The notes under the pieces: model-generated
Seen by the model: only the letters and a program-made list of their open reading frames with translations
What the model was told of the DNA's origin: nothing
The model's database searches: none
Made by a program: the position numbers and the translations under genes
Shown: in pieces, positions 35,571-43,673 of the stretch
Position numbering within the stretch: position 1 is the stretch's first letter
How the letters are laid out: every line of letters starts with the position of its first letter
Assembly: GCF_015024225.1 (NCBI RefSeq)
Contig: NZ_JACJGM010000017.1
Coordinates: 1 to 64,000, forward strand
DNA: 64,000 bases
Direction: 5' to 3'
Source: Nocardioides lijunqiniae
Lineage (GTDB): Bacteria; Actinomycetota; Actinomycetes; Propionibacteriales; Nocardioidaceae

Positions 35571-36545
35571 TCAGTCGCGGCGGGCGCGGTCGACGGGCGG
35601 CGGCACCGAGGTGAGCAGCTGCCCGATCACGTCGGCGACGGTGACGCCGCTGAACTGCGCCTGGGGGTCGAGCAGCAGCCGGTGGCACAGCACCGGCTCG
35701 GCGAGGATGTTGACGTCCTCGGGCACGACCGCGGTCCGGCCGTCGGCGGCCGCCCAGGTCTTGACCACCCGCACCAGTGCCAGGCAGCCGCGCGCCGAGA
35801 GCCCCATCCTGACGTGCTGCAGCTCGCGGGAGGCCTCGGCGAGCTGGCGGACGTAGGTGACGATCGAGCGGTCGACGTGGACCTGCGCGGCCAGCGCCGA
35901 CATCTCCGCGATGGTGGCGGTCGTCGCGATCGGCTTCACCAGCTCGGCGCGGTCGCGGATGTGGGAGGAGAGCAGCAGCTCCTCGGTGGAGGCGGCGTCG
36001 GGGTAGCCGACCGACGACTTCATCAGGAAGCGGTCGAGCTGGGCCTCGGGCAGGCGGTAGGTGCCGGCTTGCTCCACCGGGTTCTGCGTGGCGATCACCA
36101 TGAACGGGCGCGGCACGTCGTGCGTCACGCCGTCGACGGTCACGTGCCCCTCCTCCATGACCTCCAGGAGCGCCGACTGCGTCTTGGGCGAGGCCCGGTT
36201 GATCTCGTCGGCCAGCACGATGTCGTGGAAGATCGGGCCCGGGTGGAACTCGAAGGTGCCCTTCTGCTGGTCGTAGACGGTCACGCCGGTGACGTCGGTG
36301 GGCAGCAGGTCGGGCGTGAACTGGATCCGCGCGTGGCTGCCCTCGACGGTGTTGGCCAGGGCACGGGCCAGCATCGTCTTGCCGGTGCCGGGCAGGTCCT
36401 CGAGCAGCAGGTGGCCCTCGGAGAGCAGGCAGGTCAGCGACAGCCGGATCACGTGCTCCTTGCCGAGCAGTGCCTGGCCCATGTTGTCGGCCATGTCGTT
36501 GAAGCCCGCCCGGAACCAGTGCGCCTGCTCGGTGCTCAACGTCAT
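35571..36545 (-). CDS. MoxR family AAA+ ATPase
   Basis: 324-aa AAA+ ATPase with Walker A EDLPGTGKTMLARALA (near residue 50), Walker B FHDIVLADEINRASPKTQSALLEVMEE, sensor VIATQNPVEQAGTYRLPEAQLDRF and arginine-finger region. MoxR proteins act as chaperones for maturation of VWA partners; the DUF58 gene downstream is the likely partner. The ATG at 36545 (MTLSTEQAHWFRAGF) is chosen. A longer frame to 36596 reads through a dispersed repeat (MLRNFLNRR...), which is unlikely to be coding. Confidence 0.93.
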   Translation of the reverse strand: MTLSTEQAHWFRAGFNDMADNMGQALLGKEHVIRLSLTCLLSEGHLLLEDLPGTGKTMLARALANTVEGSHARIQFTPDLLPTDVTGVTVYDQQKGTFEFHPGPIFHDIVLADEINRASPKTQSALLEVMEEGHVTVDGVTHDVPRPFMVIATQNPVEQAGTYRLPEAQLDRFLMKSSVGYPDAASTEELLLSSHIRDRAELVKPIATTATIAEMSALAAQVHVDRSIVTYVRQLAEASRELQHVRMGLSARGCLALVRVVKTWAAADGRTAVVPEDVNILAEPVLCHRLLLDPQAQFSGVTVADVIGQLLTSVPPPVDRARRD

Positions 36546-36572
36546 GCCCGGGAGGCTACCCGTGGTGGCCCG

Positions 36573-36684
36573 TCGGTTGAGGAAGTTGCGCAGCAACCGT
36601 CTCGAAACCTGGTGAGCCGGGCGACGGCCTCGACTGAGCTCGTCGGGTTTCGAGACAGGCGCTGCGCGCCTTCCTCAACCACCG
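36573..36684. repeat. Dispersed palindromic repeat, locus 2
   Basis: Two half-units in the gap between moxR and surf1. The left copy, 36573-36609, reads GTCGGTTGAGGAAGTTGCGC and continues to CGTCTCGAAACC. The right copy, about 36645-36684, is inverted (GGGTTTCGAGACAGGCGCTG to CTCAACCACCGG). It belongs to the same family as locus 1 at 7505-7628. The genes on both sides diverge, so any promoters must lie within or beside it; its last bases provide the GGAGGG upstream of the alternative surf1 start. Confidence 0.75.
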
Positions 36685-36719
36685 GAGGGTCAGTCGTGTC
36701 GGCTCCGTACGCTGGAGGC

Positions 36720-37469
36720 GTGCGCGCCTACCTCACCCCCCGGATGATCGGCGCGCACCTGCTCGCCGTGGTCTGCGTGGGAGTGGCGTGCGGCCTGGGC
36801 GTCTGGCAGTACGACGCCTGGCAGCGCCACCGCGCCTCCGAGGCCGTCGACCTGACCCAGCTGGAGCCGGTGCCGCTCGCCGACGTGATGGGCGGCGACG
36901 ACCCGTTCCCCGGCGACAAGGTGGGGCAGCCCGTGGAGGTCTCGGGCACCTGGCTGCCCGACTCGACGGTCTACGTGGAGGGCCGCGAGGTCGACGGCGT
37001 CGCCGGCTACTGGGTCGTGACGCCGCTGGCGGTCGGGTCCGCGGACGGCTCGGCCCTGCCCGTCGTACGCGGCTGGACCGAGCGCGTCGACGAGGCGCCC
37101 GCCGCCCCGGCCGGCACCGCCGACGTGGTCGCGTGGCTGCAACCGACCGAGGGCACCGGGCAGGCCGACGACGACCCGAGCGACGACGTGCTCCCGCAGT
37201 TGCGCACGGCCGACCTGGTGCAGCACGTCGACCAGGACCTCTACGGCGCCTACGGCGTGGCCACCGAGCCGCTCGACGGCCTGCGGGCCGCGACCCTCGA
37301 GCAGCTGCCCGCGCCCGGCCGGTTCACGGCGCTGCGCAACTTCCTCTACGCCCTGGAGTGGTGGGTCTTCGGCGGCTTCGCGGCCTTCATCTGGTGGCGG
37401 TTCGTGCGCGAGGAGCGCGTGCCCCCGGAGCCCGTGACCCAGGACGACCGGGTACGTTCGGAGGCGTGA
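36720..37469 (+). CDS. SURF1 family cytochrome oxidase assembly protein
   Basis: 249-aa membrane protein related to SURF1/Shy1, which assists cytochrome c oxidase maturation. It has the expected layout: an N-terminal helix (LLAVVCVGVACGLGVWQYDAWQRHR), a periplasmic domain with VEVSGTWLPDSTVYVEGREVDGVAGYWVVTPL and PVVRGWTER, and a C-terminal helix (FLYALEWWVFGGFAAFIWWRFV). The GTG at 36720 matches the usual short N-terminus (VRAYLTPRMIG). A GTG at 36696 has a better ribosome-binding site (GGAGGG, six bases away) and would add eight residues. Overlaps the next gene by 4 bp. Confidence 0.88.
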   Translation: MRAYLTPRMIGAHLLAVVCVGVACGLGVWQYDAWQRHRASEAVDLTQLEPVPLADVMGGDDPFPGDKVGQPVEVSGTWLPDSTVYVEGREVDGVAGYWVVTPLAVGSADGSALPVVRGWTERVDEAPAAPAGTADVVAWLQPTEGTGQADDDPSDDVLPQLRTADLVQHVDQDLYGAYGVATEPLDGLRAATLEQLPAPGRFTALRNFLYALEWWVFGGFAAFIWWRFVREERVPPEPVTQDDRVRSEA

Positions 37470-37816
37470 ACGGCACCCTGACCCGCTACCGCGTGATGGC
37501 CACGATCGTGGGTGTCCTGCTGATCGTGCTGATCCTGGTCGGGATGCCCCTGAAGTACCTCCTCGAGGACGGCTCCGGCGGCCAGGAGCTCGGCGCCTGG
37601 ATCACCGAGTACCTCGGCGTGGCGCACGGCTGGCTCTACATGATCTTCCTGGTGACGGCGTTCCTGCTCTCGCGCAAGGCCGGCTGGGACCTCGGCTTCA
37701 CCGTCGTCACGCTGCTCTGCGGCACCGTCCCGGTGCTGAGCTTCTGGGCCGAGCACCGCGCCACCCAGCGGGTGCGCGCCGAGCACGCCGACGAGCTCGC
37801 GCCCAGCGCGGCGTAG
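37466..37816 (+). CDS. DUF3817 membrane protein
   Basis: 116-aa protein with three predicted helices: MATIVGVLLIVLILVGMPLKYLL, AHGWLYMIFLVTAFLL and FTVVTLLCGTVPVLSFW. The GVAHGWLYMIFLV motif and LSFWAEHRA are typical of DUF3817, a family of actinobacterial and other small membrane proteins often beside cytochrome oxidase or SURF1 genes. Function unknown. GTG start overlapping the surf1 stop (GTGA), so co-translated. Confidence 0.85.
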   Translation: MNGTLTRYRVMATIVGVLLIVLILVGMPLKYLLEDGSGGQELGAWITEYLGVAHGWLYMIFLVTAFLLSRKAGWDLGFTVVTLLCGTVPVLSFWAEHRATQRVRAEHADELAPSAA

Positions 37817-37831
37817 TCCGGTGGCGACCGC

Positions 37832-38656
37832 GTGACCACCGCCTTCGTCCTCGGCGGCGGCGGGGTCCTCGGCGCGGTCGAGGTGGGCATGCTGCGCGCG
37901 CTGTTCGAGCGCGACGTGCGGCCGGACCTCGTGCTCGGCACCAGCGTCGGCGCGCTCAACGGCGCGCTGGTCGCCCAGGACCCGACCGTCGACGTCGTGC
38001 CGCGGATGCTCGAGCTCTGGCGCGGCGCGAGCGAGTCGGGCCGCGAGGTCTACGGCGACAAGCCTCTGCGCACCGTGCGCCGCGCCGTGGCGACCGGCAC
38101 CCACATCTACTCCGCCAAGCCGCTGACCCAGCGGCTGCGCGAGGAGCTCGGCGACGTCACGTTCGAGGAGCTCCCGGTGCGCCTCCAGGTCGTCGCCGCC
38201 AGCATCGAGCGGGCCGCGGAGCACTGGTTCACCACCGGCCCGGTCGTGGACGCGGTGATCGCGAGCGCCGCCGTACCGGGGCTGCTGCCCCCGGCCAAGG
38301 TGGGCGACGAGCACTACCTCGACGGCGGCATCGTGAACTCGATCCCGCTCGGGCGGGCGGTGCAGCTCGGCGCGACGCGGGTCTTCGTCCTGCAGGTGGG
38401 GCGCATCGACCGGCCGCTGAGCGTGCCCAAGCGACCGTGGGAGGTGGCGCGGGTGTCCTTTGAGATCGCCCGCCGGCACCGCTTCGCCCGCGAGCTGGAG
38501 GAGCTGCCCGACGGCGTCGAGTGCCACGTCCTGCCCGCGCGCGGCACGTCGTCGCGTGACGACACCCTCTTCGGCACGCGCGACTTCCGCACGGTCGAGG
38601 AGCGCATCGACCGCACCTACGAGGCCGGTCTCGCCTACCTCGACGAGCACCTGTGA
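37832..38656 (+). CDS. Patatin-like phospholipase family protein
   Basis: 274-aa serine hydrolase of the patatin/RssA type. Oxyanion-loop glycines are in FVLGGGGVLGAVEVGML, the nucleophile elbow is GTSVGALNG (GxSxG), and the catalytic aspartate is in YLDGGIVNSIPL (DGG). This Ser-Asp dyad suggests activity on acyl lipids; the natural substrate is unknown. No signal peptide. GTG start 15 bp after the DUF3817 stop; overlaps the acyltransferase gene by 4 bp, which suggests a shared role in lipid turnover. Confidence 0.92.
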   Translation: MTTAFVLGGGGVLGAVEVGMLRALFERDVRPDLVLGTSVGALNGALVAQDPTVDVVPRMLELWRGASESGREVYGDKPLRTVRRAVATGTHIYSAKPLTQRLREELGDVTFEELPVRLQVVAASIERAAEHWFTTGPVVDAVIASAAVPGLLPPAKVGDEHYLDGGIVNSIPLGRAVQLGATRVFVLQVGRIDRPLSVPKRPWEVARVSFEIARRHRFARELEELPDGVECHVLPARGTSSRDDTLFGTRDFRTVEERIDRTYEAGLAYLDEHL

Positions 38657-39684
38657 CCCGGGTGCTGCGGCGGGTCGTCGTGGCCCCCGCCGTCGTCGCG
38701 CTCGCGGGGGTGCTGTGGCTGACGCTGCCCGTCTGGCTGATCGGCGCCGCCGCCCTCTCCCCGCTGCTGCCCGGGCGGTGGCGGGCGCTGCGGCTGGCGT
38801 GGGTGGTGCTGGTCTACCTCACGATCGAGGCCGTGATGCTGCTCGTGCTGCTCGGGCTGTGGCTGGCCAGCGGCTTCGGGCGGCGCATCCGCTCGCCGTA
38901 CTTCGAGGGCATCCACTACGACCTGGTGCAGGGCGTGATGTGGGTCTTCTTCCGCGAGGCCCGGCGGGTGCTGAAGCTGACGATCGAGACCGACGGGCCC
39001 GACCCCGACGCCCACCCCGGCCGCCCGCTCCTCGTGGCGTGCCGGCACGCCGGCCCGGGCGACTCGTTCACGCTCGTCCACGCCCTGATGCACTGGTACG
39101 CCCGCGAGCCTCGCGTCGTCCTCAAGGACACCCTCGCGTGGGACCCGATGATCGACGTCGTGCTGCGCCGGATCCCCGCCAGCTTCATCTCGCCCAACCC
39201 GGGGGCGGGCGAGGACCTGGAGAGCCAGATCGCCTCCCTGGCGGCCGGTCTCGACGCGAACGACGCGTTCGTGATCTTCCCCGAGGGCGGCAACTTCACC
39301 CCCGCCCGGCGCGAGCGCGCGATCGACAAGCTCCGCAAGCTGGGGCTGGAGCGGATGGCCGAGCGCGCTGAGGCGATGACCAACGTCCTCGCGCCGCGTC
39401 CCGGCGGCTTCATCGCGGCCCTGGACGCCGCCCCCGAGGCCGACGTCGTGCTGGTGGCGCACACGGGCCTGGACCACCTCCTCACCGTCGGCGACCTGTG
39501 GCGCGCGCTGCCGATGGACAAGCGCATCGTGATGCGGTGGTGGACCGTGCCGCGCGACGAGATCCCCGAGGGCCGCGAGGAGCGCATCGACTGGCTCTTC
39601 GGCTGGTGGGAGCGCATCGACGCCTGGATCGAGGCCTACGACGCCGCCCCGCCGCCGCCGTCGCGTCGCCGCCGCCTGCGATGA
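38653..39684 (+). CDS. PlsC-like 1-acyl-glycerol-3-phosphate acyltransferase family protein
   Basis: 343-aa protein with two N-terminal helices (VVALAGVLWLTLPVWLIGAAAL and LVYLTIEAVMLLVLLGLWLA) and a PlsC-like domain. CRHAGPGDS gives the H(X4)D catalytic motif, VIFPEGGNFTPARR the second substrate-binding motif, and FISPNPGAGEDLESQIASL follows. It probably acylates a lysophospholipid or similar acceptor. Overlaps the patatin gene by 4 bp (GTGA). A strong hairpin terminator lies 14 bp after its stop, marking the operon end. Confidence 0.88.
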   Translation: MTRVLRRVVVAPAVVALAGVLWLTLPVWLIGAAALSPLLPGRWRALRLAWVVLVYLTIEAVMLLVLLGLWLASGFGRRIRSPYFEGIHYDLVQGVMWVFFREARRVLKLTIETDGPDPDAHPGRPLLVACRHAGPGDSFTLVHALMHWYAREPRVVLKDTLAWDPMIDVVLRRIPASFISPNPGAGEDLESQIASLAAGLDANDAFVIFPEGGNFTPARRERAIDKLRKLGLERMAERAEAMTNVLAPRPGGFIAALDAAPEADVVLVAHTGLDHLLTVGDLWRALPMDKRIVMRWWTVPRDEIPEGREERIDWLFGWWERIDAWIEAYDAAPPPPSRRRRLR

Positions 39685-39697
39685 CCACGAAATGACA

Positions 39698-39728
39698 CCG
39701 ACCCGCCAGAGGATCTCTGGCGGGTCGG
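39698..39728. terminator. Bidirectional hairpin terminator
   Basis: CCGACCCGCCAGAG and CTCTGGCGGGTCGG form a perfect 14-bp stem with the loop GAT. It lies between convergent genes and can serve both. Its upstream flank GAAATG.CACCGACCCGCC is shared with the terminator at 42267-42303. Confidence 0.9.
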
Positions 39729-39747
39729 CGGTGGAGCGGTGGTCAGG

Positions 39748-40404
39748 TCAGGACTTGGGGTCCTCGACCTGGACGACCTCGGCCGGGTCGTCCGGCGTGG
39801 TGACCTCGTGCGGGGCCTCGGCGGCGTCGGCCAGGGCCTCGTCGGGCGAGGAGCCGCCCGGGTCGTCGGTCGGCGGGACCGGCGCGACGTCGGTCGGCGC
39901 GGGGGCCGGGGCCGGCGGCGGGCTCGGCACGTACGACGACTGCCAGTTGTCGGCGGCCGCGTCACCGCCCTGCAGCTTCTTGGCGACGAACGCCACGACA
40001 CCGGCGATGCCGGCGAAGAGCAGGAACTTCTTGAGCTTGCCGCCCTTCTTCGGCTCGGGCTCGCCCTTGAGTCGGGCCACCTTCGCGTCGGCGACGGACT
40101 TGGCGGAGGCCGCCTTCTCGGTGGCGAGCGCGGCACCCGTGGCGAGCAGCGGGGCGGCCTTGTCACGAGCGTCGCTCGCGGCGGAGGCGGCCTTGGTGCG
40201 GGCGTCGGCGATGACCGGCGCCGCCTTCTCGCGGGCGTCGGCCAGCACCGGGGCGGCCTTCTCCTTGGCGTCGAGGAGCGCCGGCACGGCGGTGTCCTGC
40301 ACGAACTCGCGCGCCGACTCGTAGGCCGACTCGACGTGGGGCTTCGCCGCCTCGACGTACTCGCTGGCCTGGTCCATCAACGTCTTCTTCTTGCGCAGTC
40401 CCAT
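39748..40404 (-). CDS. Alanine/lysine-rich helical membrane protein
   Basis: 218-aa protein, not assignable to a named family. The N-terminal 100 residues are amphipathic repeats rich in A, K and D (LLDAKEKAAPVLADAREKAAPVIADARTKAAS), like apolipoprotein- or LEA-like helices. Then a basic cluster (KKGGKLKKF), one membrane helix (LLFAGIAGVVAFVAKKL) and a proline- and acid-rich tail. The ATG at 40404 has AAGGAG eight bases away. Proteins of this layout are common in actinobacteria and may associate with DNA or the membrane. Convergent with the acyltransferase gene. Confidence 0.75.
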   Translation of the reverse strand: MGLRKKKTLMDQASEYVEAAKPHVESAYESAREFVQDTAVPALLDAKEKAAPVLADAREKAAPVIADARTKAASAASDARDKAAPLLATGAALATEKAASAKSVADAKVARLKGEPEPKKGGKLKKFLLFAGIAGVVAFVAKKLQGGDAAADNWQSSYVPSPPPAPAPAPTDVAPVPPTDDPGGSSPDEALADAAEAPHEVTTPDDPAEVVQVEDPKS

Positions 40405-40569
40405 CAAGCGCTCCTTCTGTGGGTTCCGTCCATCCCACCATGCCGGTGGTGACCAAGCCACCCCCAGGGGGGTGACCTGCGCGCCCCCGCCTTGCGACCC
40501 GTGCGAGGATCGATCCCGCAAACCGGCGCGGCAGCACCAGGCGCCGGACATCCCAGGCGAAAGGCAGTC

Positions 40570-41082
40570 ATGGCGGAGCAGCAGGCCATCCTCAAGACCA
40601 ACCGGGGCGACATCACCGTCACCCTGTTCGGCAACCACGCCCCCGAGACGGTCGACAACTTCGTCGGCCTCGCGACCGGCGAGAAGTCCTACGACGCCGG
40701 CAACGGGCGCACGGGCAAGTTCTACGACGGCCTCGGCTTCCACCGGGTCATCGAGGGCTTCATGATCCAGGGCGGCTGCCCCCTCGGCACCGGCACCGGC
40801 GGCCCCGGCTACACGTTCAAGGACGAGATCCACCCCGAGCTCGTCTTCGACAAGCCCTACCTGCTCGCGATGGCCAACGCCGGCCCGGGCACCAACGGCT
40901 CGCAGTTCTTCATCACCCTCGGCGCCACCCCGTGGCTCAACCGCAAGCACACCATCTTCGGCGAGGTGGCCGACCAGGCCTCCCGCGAGGTCGTCGACGC
41001 CATCGGCTCGACCCCGACCGGTGCCGGCGACCGTCCGCAGGACGACGTCGTGATCGAGTCGGTCGAGGTCGTGGCTTCCTGA
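40570..41082 (+). CDS. Peptidyl-prolyl cis-trans isomerase, cyclophilin type
   Basis: 170-aa cytoplasmic cyclophilin. Catalytic and substrate-binding residues are visible in [13 protein letters not shown] and [32 protein letters not shown]. It has no signal peptide, so it corresponds to the cytosolic PpiB/PpiA group that in actinobacteria sits near the origin. The ATG at 40570 has AAAGG upstream. Its stop overlaps a possible CTG start of the rhomboid gene. Confidence 0.95.
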   Translation: MAEQQAILKTNRGDITVTLFGNHAPETVDNFVGLATGEKSYDAGNGRTGKFYDGLGFHRVIEGFMIQGGCPLGTGTGGPGYTFKDEIHPELVFDKPYLLAMANAGPGTNGSQFFITLGATPWLNRKHTIFGEVADQASREVVDAIGSTPTGAGDRPQDDVVIESVEVVAS

Positions 41083-41108
41083 GCGACCACCCTGCTCCCG
41101 TCCCCGGG

Positions 41109-42020
41109 GTGCCGGTCACCACGTGCTACCGGCACCCCGGGCGGGAGTCGTACGTCCGCTGCCAGCGCTGCGGCAAGGTCATCTGCCCCGACTGCATGCG
41201 CCAGGCGTCGGTGGGCTTCCAGTGCCCCGACTGCGTCGCCGAGGGCGCCAAGACGATGCGCGCCGGCCGCACGGCGTACGGCGGCATCCGCCCGAGCAAC
41301 CCCGGCGCCACGACGATGGCGCTCATCGGCATCAACGTCGCCGTGTGGTTCGCGATCGTCGCGACCGGGTGGAAGAGCAGCCAGCTCATCGACCGGCTGG
41401 CGCTGAGCCCGCTCGGCACCTGCTTCACCTCCGACGGCAGCGGCTACTACCCCAACCTCACCGAGGCCTCCTGCGTCGCGCCCGGGCAGGAGTTCGTGCC
41501 CGGCGTCGCCGACGGCTCCTACTGGCAGCTCGCGACGAGCATGTTCGCGCACGTCGAGATCTGGCACATCGCGTTCAACATGTTCGCCCTCTACGCGCTG
41601 GGCCCCCAGCTCGAGCTGGTGCTGGGCCGCGCCCGCTTCCTCGCGCTCTACCTGCTGTCCGGGCTTGCCGGCTCGGCGTCGGTCTACTGGCTCGCCACGG
41701 AGCACGGCGCCACCCTCGGCGCCTCCGGGGCGGTCTTCGGCCTGATGGGCGCACTGCTGGTCGTCGCGTTCAAGGTCGGCGGCAACGTCCAGTCGGTCCT
41801 CACCTGGATCGGCATCAACGTCGTGATCACCGTGCTGGGCGCGCAGTTCATCTCCTGGCAGGCCCACCTCGGCGGCCTGGTCGGCGGCGTCCTGATCGCT
41901 GCCGCGCTGGTCTACGCCCCGCGCCGCAACCGCACCCAGTTCCAGGTCGGCATGCTGGTCTTCATCGCTGCGGCCCTCGCGCTGGCCGTCATCGTCCGCT
42001 CCGCCGTCCTCACCGGCTGA
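41109..42020 (+). CDS. Rhomboid family intramembrane serine protease
   Basis: 303-aa protein with an N-terminal B-box-like zinc finger (CYRHPGRESYVRCQRCGKVICPDCM, then CPDC) and a rhomboid domain of six or more helices. The catalytic serine is in GASGAVFGLMGALL and the histidine in FISWQAHLGGLVGGVL; the HIAFNMFALYALG loop helix carries the expected HxxxN. The start is uncertain. GTG at 41109 is the first conventional codon. Homologous N-termini of the form (M)[11 protein letters not shown] would need the CTG at 41079, which overlaps the cyclophilin stop as CTGA. Confidence 0.88.
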   Translation: MPVTTCYRHPGRESYVRCQRCGKVICPDCMRQASVGFQCPDCVAEGAKTMRAGRTAYGGIRPSNPGATTMALIGINVAVWFAIVATGWKSSQLIDRLALSPLGTCFTSDGSGYYPNLTEASCVAPGQEFVPGVADGSYWQLATSMFAHVEIWHIAFNMFALYALGPQLELVLGRARFLALYLLSGLAGSASVYWLATEHGATLGASGAVFGLMGALLVVAFKVGGNVQSVLTWIGINVVITVLGAQFISWQAHLGGLVGGVLIAAALVYAPRRNRTQFQVGMLVFIAAALALAVIVRSAVLTG

Positions 42021-42121
42021 CGCCGCCGTTGCTCCACAGGTTTCTCCACACCTGTGCAGAACCACACGCGTGTAACTCTCCACAATCTGTGGATGGACCT
42101 GTGGAGAACTCGGTCGTCGGG
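42021..42121. other. Cluster of DnaA-box-like sites
   Basis: Five 9-mers with a TCCACA core lie within 80 bp: TGCTCCACA (42030-42038), TTCTCCACA (42042-42050), CTCTCCACA (42076-42084), TGTGGATGG (42088-42096) and TGTGGAGAA (42100-42108). TTCTCCACA and TGTGGAGAA are exact inverse copies. None is a perfect DnaA box, but the density is unlike the rest of the window outside the origin. Confidence 0.5.
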
Positions 42122-42228
42122 GACGGGTGACGTTTCCCCAAGGGATGCATCCGGAGCGTCACTTCCCGGGCGCTGCAGACTGAGGGAAGTGACGTCTTCC
42201 CTGCATCCCTTGGTGAAACGTCACCGTC
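42122..42228. repeat. Large nested palindrome
   Basis: Outer arms 42122-42149 and 42202-42228 match over 27 bp with one mismatch and one extra base; they begin GGTGACGTTTC and end AAGGGATGCA. Inner arms CGTCACTTCCC (42157-42167) and GGGAAGTGACG (42184-42194) are perfect. Both levels share GTGACGT. The element lies between convergent rhomboid and crgA genes and could fold into a two-tier cruciform or RNA hairpin. Confidence 0.85.
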
Positions 42229-42266
42229 CGACGCGGTCGACCGACTGCAGTAGGACAGGCGAAATG

Positions 42267-42303
42267 CCACCGACCCGCCGGAGAGGCTCCAGCGGGTCGG
42301 TGG
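42267..42303. terminator. Hairpin terminator for crgA (and rhomboid)
   Basis: CCACCGACCCGC and GCGGGTCGGTGG form a perfect 12-bp stem. Within the loop, GGAG and CTCC can add four more pairs. It lies 35 bp past the crgA stop and resembles the terminator at 39698-39728 in sequence. Confidence 0.85.
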
Positions 42304-42337
42304 GTGACGTGCGGGTGGGGCCGTCAGGCCCGGGGGC

Positions 42338-42799
42338 TCACTCCCAGCGCGTGGCGTAGGCGAAGCCGACGGCCATGAACGCGATGCCGACGAAGAGGTT
42401 CTTCTGGCCGAGGTCGTTGAAGACCCAGATCCGCGACGGGTCGTCGCTGATGACGTAGAAGGTGCAGATCCACAGCAGGCCGAGGATGAAGCAGCCGAGC
42501 ATGCCCACGACGACGCCGCGGCCGCGACCGAGCGGGGTGGAGGGGTGGGCGGCCAGCGCGAGGCCGAGGAAGAGGGCGCCGAAGCCGATCAGGTAGTTCC
42601 AGTCCTCGAGGTCGGCCATGAACTTCGGGCCGCCGGCCTTCGGGAGCGGGATGACGCTCGGGTCGGGGCGCACCGCGGCGTAGTAGAAGACGATCCAGGC
42701 GATGCCGACGACGATCAGCAGCAGGGAGATCACGAAGCGCGGCGTCAGCAGCTTGCCCCTCGGCTCCGCAAAGGGATCGTTGGCCTTGAGCTTGGGCAC
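42338..42799 (-). CDS. crgA: Cell division protein CrgA, internally duplicated
   Basis: CrgA is a small divisome membrane protein interacting with FtsZ, FtsQ and penicillin-binding proteins, usually 85-95 aa with two helices. This one is 153 aa with four helices in two CrgA-like modules. Module 1 has VGIAWIVFYYA then DLEDWNYLIGFGALFLGLALA. Module 2 has LGLLWICTFYVI then DLGQKNLFVGIAFMAVGFAYATRWE, the standard CrgA ending. The GTG at 42799 has AGGAG nine bases upstream and matches the usual start (PKLKANDPF). Divergent from DUF881 across 70 bp and close to the pknB-fhaA cluster, as in other actinobacteria. Confidence 0.85.
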   Translation of the reverse strand: MPKLKANDPFAEPRGKLLTPRFVISLLLIVVGIAWIVFYYAAVRPDPSVIPLPKAGGPKFMADLEDWNYLIGFGALFLGLALAAHPSTPLGRGRGVVVGMLGCFILGLLWICTFYVISDDPSRIWVFNDLGQKNLFVGIAFMAVGFAYATRWE

Positions 42800-42869
42800 G
42801 GGTCTGCTCCTTGTCGCGGGTGGCGCCGCCGCGACGTCTCGCCGCGGGTCGCGGGATACCTTAGTCGGC

Positions 42870-43655
42870 ATGACGTCCGGTTCCCACGCGAGCCCCTCGG
42901 GGCCCGCGCCCGAGCGCCCGCGCCGCAAGCGGGGCGCATGGCGCATCGGGACGCCGGTCGTGCTGCTGCTCAGCGGCTCGCTGTTCGCCATCAGCGCCTA
43001 CAACAGCGAGGGCACCGACCTGCGCCCCGGTCGCTACTCCGACCTCGCCGGCCTGGTCGACACCGAGGCGGAGAAGTACGACCAGCTCAAGGGCCGCCTC
43101 GACGACCTCAGCGCCGACGTCGAGTCGCTGACCGCCGGCGTCGACGACCGCACGGTCAACAAGCTGCGCCGCCGCGTCGACACGCTGCGCGACCCGGCCG
43201 GGCTCGAGCCGCGCCGCGGTCCGGGCATCACGGTCACGCTCTCCGACGCCCCCGAGGACGTCATCAACTCCACGACCCGCAAGCTGTCGCTCCTGGTCGT
43301 GCACCAGCAGGACATCCAGGCCGTCGTCAACGCCATGTGGCGCGGCGGCGCGAGCGCGGTGACCATCCAGGGCCAGCGCGTCGTCAGCACGACCGGCATC
43401 AAGTGCCACGGCAACGCCGTGCTCCTGCAGGGCATCCCCTACGCCCAGCCCTACGTCATCCAGGCCGTCGGCGACCCCGACACCCTCGGCGAGGCCGTCG
43501 TCGACGACGAGGACGTCGACTACTACCTCCAGCGCGCGCAGCTGCCCGACATCTCCGTCGGCTGGGACCTCGAGTCCGACGACGACGTGCAGGCGCCGGC
43601 GTACGACGGCCTGCTCGACGTGCAGCACGCCGAGGTGCTCCGCAAGCAGGGCTAG
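42870..43655 (+). CDS. DUF881 family protein
   Basis: 261-aa protein with a basic N-terminus (RPRRKRGAWRIG), one membrane helix (TPVVLLLSGSLFAISAYN), a coiled-coil region (EAEKYDQLKGRLDDLSADVESL) and the DUF881 domain (RRGPGITVTLSDAPEDVIN, VVNAMWRGGASAVTIQGQRVVSTTGIKCHGNAVLLQG). DUF881 proteins are found near crgA and division genes in actinobacteria and Firmicutes; function is not established. The ATG at 42870 gives the expected short cytoplasmic leader. Divergent from crgA. Confidence 0.85.
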   Translation: MTSGSHASPSGPAPERPRRKRGAWRIGTPVVLLLSGSLFAISAYNSEGTDLRPGRYSDLAGLVDTEAEKYDQLKGRLDDLSADVESLTAGVDDRTVNKLRRRVDTLRDPAGLEPRRGPGITVTLSDAPEDVINSTTRKLSLLVVHQQDIQAVVNAMWRGGASAVTIQGQRVVSTTGIKCHGNAVLLQGIPYAQPYVIQAVGDPDTLGEAVVDDEDVDYYLQRAQLPDISVGWDLESDDDVQAPAYDGLLDVQHAEVLRKQG

Positions 43656-43673
43656 ATCGAGCGCCGACACGGT

